A DNA stretch of 64,000 bases from Nansenia antarctica (taxonomy: Eukaryota; Chordata; Actinopteri; Argentiniformes; Microstomatidae). The position numbers and the translations under genes are program-made. Where the stretch lies: positions 1 through 64,000 of the forward strand of contig CAXDII010000305.1 of assembly GCA_963989245.1 (NCBI GenBank), read 5' to 3'. Positions 62,162-64,000 of this stretch are shown one piece after another. Numbering within the stretch: the first letter of the stretch is position 1; every line of letters begins with the position of its first letter. The notes under the pieces were generated by a model, which saw only the letters and a program-made list of their open reading frames with translations, did no database searches and was not told where the DNA came from.

Positions 62162-62594
62162 GGAGTACTTTGATATAGAGGGGTGATAAGGTTGGGCGTC
62201 GCCTGCACCATTTGGGTCCTGCACTGAGTCCTGAATAACTGTCCTTATAACAGGACATCCAGGATCAGGCATCTCATCAGGGACAGAGGAGGAGTGGGGT
62301 GAGGGCTCTTGTGCCTTCAAGACCTCTTCACCCCCACAGCTCACTGTGTCTTTGTCCACCATACTAGTGGCACCACCTTCACCAGCTGTGACACTGCAGG
62401 TCTGATCAGCCAAAGACTCTCCGGAGGTGATTGTCTCCAGCGTGGCGTCAACCTCTCCTCATCTCCTCAGGGGTCTGGGAGCGTGAGTCAACCTCTCTCA
62501 TCATCTCCTCAGGGGTCTGGGAGCGTGAGGAGTCTTCCTCTCCTGAAGACGTCACTGGGGAGGGGTCAGGTGAGGATCCACCCTGATAACGGCC
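62162..62594 (-). pseudogene. Unidentified acidic Ser/Pro-rich coding fragment
   Basis: The minus strand from a possible acceptor (TTATCAG, about 62587) reads GGSSPDPSPVTSSGEEDSSR followed by SQTPEEMMREVDSRSQTPEE. After a 2-base loss at 62456 the natural continuation VDATLETITSGESLADQTCS lies in another frame and runs to 62159. A 41-bp tandem duplication underlies SRSQTPEEM twice. Composition suggests an intrinsically disordered phosphoprotein. I do not recognise it, and it looks disabled. Confidence 0.35.
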
Positions 62595-62629
62595 ACAGAG
62601 TTTGAATACATATACACTGAATTGCCCAT

Positions 62630-62685
62630 GTTGTATGGAATGTGCTATACAAATAAACTTGCCTTGCCTTGCCTTACATACAGTA
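62630..62685. repeat. LINE/SINE tail with CCTTG repeats
   Basis: GAATGTGCTATACAAATAAA followed by CTTGCCTTGCCTTGCC. The same repeat appears in inverse orientation at 62786, so the two face each other 100 bp apart. Confidence 0.7.
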
Positions 62686-62785
62686 GCTAACCACGTCATT
62701 ATGTTCAATGATCACAGTAATGGGATGAGGTGAATAACACCATGTGTAAAAGTCATGACAAACTAACCATTTCATTTCCTGCTCC

Positions 62786-63165
62786 AGGCAAGGCAAGGCA
62801 AGGCAAGGCAAGTTTATTTGTATAGCACATTTCATACAACAGGGGCAATTCAAAGTGCTTTACATGCATTATTTAAAAATACAGCAAGAGGAGCATAATA
62901 AAAATAAAAATTACAATGAATAAAAGCAAATATAAGAAGTAAATAGATAAAACATTTAAAAAGACAATAGTTAATGGAAAAAATACATTGATAGAAGTGT
63001 TTGTGTTTAATCATAACTGGTGCAAAACATGAAGGTTTTTAGCTTAGATTTAAATATTTTAAGGGTTTGGGCCTGTTTGATTTCTTCAGGGAGTTTGTTC
63101 CAGGAGCATGCAGCCAGCAGTGAGACTGAAAGCTGCTGCACCGTGTTTTGTTTTTACTCTTGGAG
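62786..63165. repeat. Fish interspersed repeat, part 2
   Basis: CAAGGCAAGGCAAGG followed by TTTATTTGTATAGCACATTT, CAAAGTGCTTTACATG and the segment shared with 61856-62160. It is a very common fish SINE/LINE-type repeat in antisense. Confidence 0.75.
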
Positions 63166-63584
63166 AGTCCAGAGGGTAGGTCTTCCACCATGCAGACAGG
63201 CAGGTCAGCCGACTGGGACGGCTGCTATGGTCATAAACAGAGGAGAGGGACAGATAAATAAAAGCCACTTCATCTTACAGTCTCATTCTAGGGGCAAAAA
63301 TGTACTAAATGATAATCCAATGGGAGTTTTGAATACTGCAACTAGCGTCTCCATGATATGCAAATGTACTTCCACACTGTTGACTAAACCACTAAAATAC
63401 TCTTCTTTTAGACTGTTGCTACAGCTCAGAGAGGTGAGAACTCACAGCTCAATACGAGAATCTAGCCAAAGCATTTTGAGAAGGGTGCACAGAAATACTT
63501 AGGAGACACACTTACCAGCGTGGTTCTGTTAGGAGGCCATGCACACACACTTCCCCACCACCAGAGGGCAGCCTAGCTCTGCCA

Positions 63585-63837
63585 GGACGGAGTTTGACCT
63601 GGAAGACCCCGACCAAAGGCCTGTGGTCTGAGGTCTTGATCTCTGTACAACTCTTGTACTTGATTGATTGATTGATTGATTGAAAACTTTATTAGAAGAT
63701 TTGCAGAAGTAGGTACATGAAAGTACATATTACATACAAGGTCAACTAAAAGGATAAAAACCCAAGAAAGCCACTGGCTTATTTCAATTGGGGTCCTTGA
63801 TGTCATCTGCCTGTCTGCTCCTGTACAGTATTCTATT
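63585..63837 (-). pseudogene. inpp5e: INPP5E exon interrupted by a LINE tail
   Basis: INPP5E is the ciliary phosphoinositide 5-phosphatase. The minus-strand exon starts after TGTATTCTAG (63838) and reads RILYRSRQADDIK, then a 137-bp LINE piece (63797-63661), then YKSCTEIKTSDHRPLVGVFQ and VKLRPGR. SDHRP is the conserved catalytic motif at the end of the 5-phosphatase domain. Without the LINE the two halves join in frame. Similarity ends near RPGR (63585), and the C-terminal part with the CaaX-type end is not seen. Confidence 0.75.
63661..63797 (-). mobile_element. 5'-truncated LINE tail (copy F) inside INPP5E exon
   Basis: It is the reverse of the 3' UTR of LINE copy E, from the polyadenylation region to an ATCA tail (TGATTGATTGATTGATTG at 63661). 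The last bases before it, ATCAAG, also occur in the LINE, so the junction is ambiguous by a few bases. Confidence 0.85.
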
Positions 63838-63937
63838 CTAGAATACACAGAGACAGATGTAGAGTAGGTTAAGACACCTACATCAACAATGTTTCTTGCC
63901 CAAAGCCATGAGGGATGACGATGAATTGGTTTCTTAC

Positions 63938-64000
63938 TGTGTATGAAGGAGTTCTCTGCTTGGAGGAGGTGTCGTACACGTCACAACCGGTGTCAAACTT
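63938..64000 (-). CDS. inpp5e: INPP5E upstream exon, continuing past the window
   Basis: It reads KFDTGCDVYDTSSKQRTPSY and T, then the donor ACA|GTAAGA. It matches the conserved Lys-Arg-Thr-Pro-Ser-Tyr segment of 5-phosphatases that precedes the RILYR stretch of the next exon. There is no lesion in the part seen. Confidence 0.8.

Noticed and set aside
62630..62830. tRNA or functional hairpin from the facing CCTTG/CAAGG repeats
   Set aside because: These are the tails of two common interspersed repeats in opposite orientation; no cloverleaf can be drawn.

Overview
The window is nuclear DNA of a ray-finned fish, most likely a teleost. It carries fragments of vertebrate genes (CHTOP, HMGN, HLTF, HSPA12, RCBTB, INPP5E and possibly ATF7IP) between fish-type transposons: hAT, PIF/Harbinger, PiggyBac, DIRS, Ty3/gypsy, L1 and jockey-type LINEs, and one retrovirus-like LTR element. 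GT/AG splice sites, AATAAA signals, microsatellites and many minisatellites fit a eukaryote, and nothing looks bacterial. The species cannot be read from the sequence.

Layout. 1-6800: a broken Crypton-like gene on the minus strand, a PiggyBac scrap, two copies of a Myb/SANT (Harbinger-type) gene and a 43-bp minisatellite of about 30 copies running into a hAT fragment. 6781-16947: seven head-to-tail copies of a unit of about 1.45 kb. Each unit joins the tail of the Myb/SANT gene to an intronless CHTOP-like reading frame, its 3' sequence and a short minisatellite. 17481-17789: an intact intronless HMGN gene, followed by a Harbinger-type MITE. 18627-25509: a Ty3/gypsy element with an intact pol frame but a broken gag. 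A 1.24-kb block of it is duplicated, and the two copies are joined by a piece of the CHTOP-array end.

25500-36100: hAT remnants, an ATF7IP-like frame, DIRS ORF1, an unidentified 323-codon frame, L1 fragments, LINE tails and a 36-bp minisatellite. 36097-40600 (minus strand): the last coding segment of HLTF, an L1 and a hAT lying directly upstream of it, and an unidentified coding fragment with an in-frame 11-residue repeat. 42400-54280: jockey-type LINEs, an HSPA12-like exon, a Harbinger transposase end, and a nested stack in which a hAT deletion derivative with a perfect 8-bp target duplication splits a LINE. 56042-56639: the last two RCBTB exons. 56860-61855: a retrovirus-like element with two 605-bp LTRs in which I see no difference. 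63585-64000: INPP5E exons, one interrupted by a LINE.

The clear gene-bearing loci are mostly truncated or broken. The apparently intact frames are the HMGN retrogene, CHTOP-like copies 2-7, gypsy pol and DIRS ORF1. The strongest candidate for something undescribed is the chimeric CHTOP array together with the rearrangement that carried its edge into the neighbouring gypsy element. No tRNA, rRNA or CRISPR array is supported.
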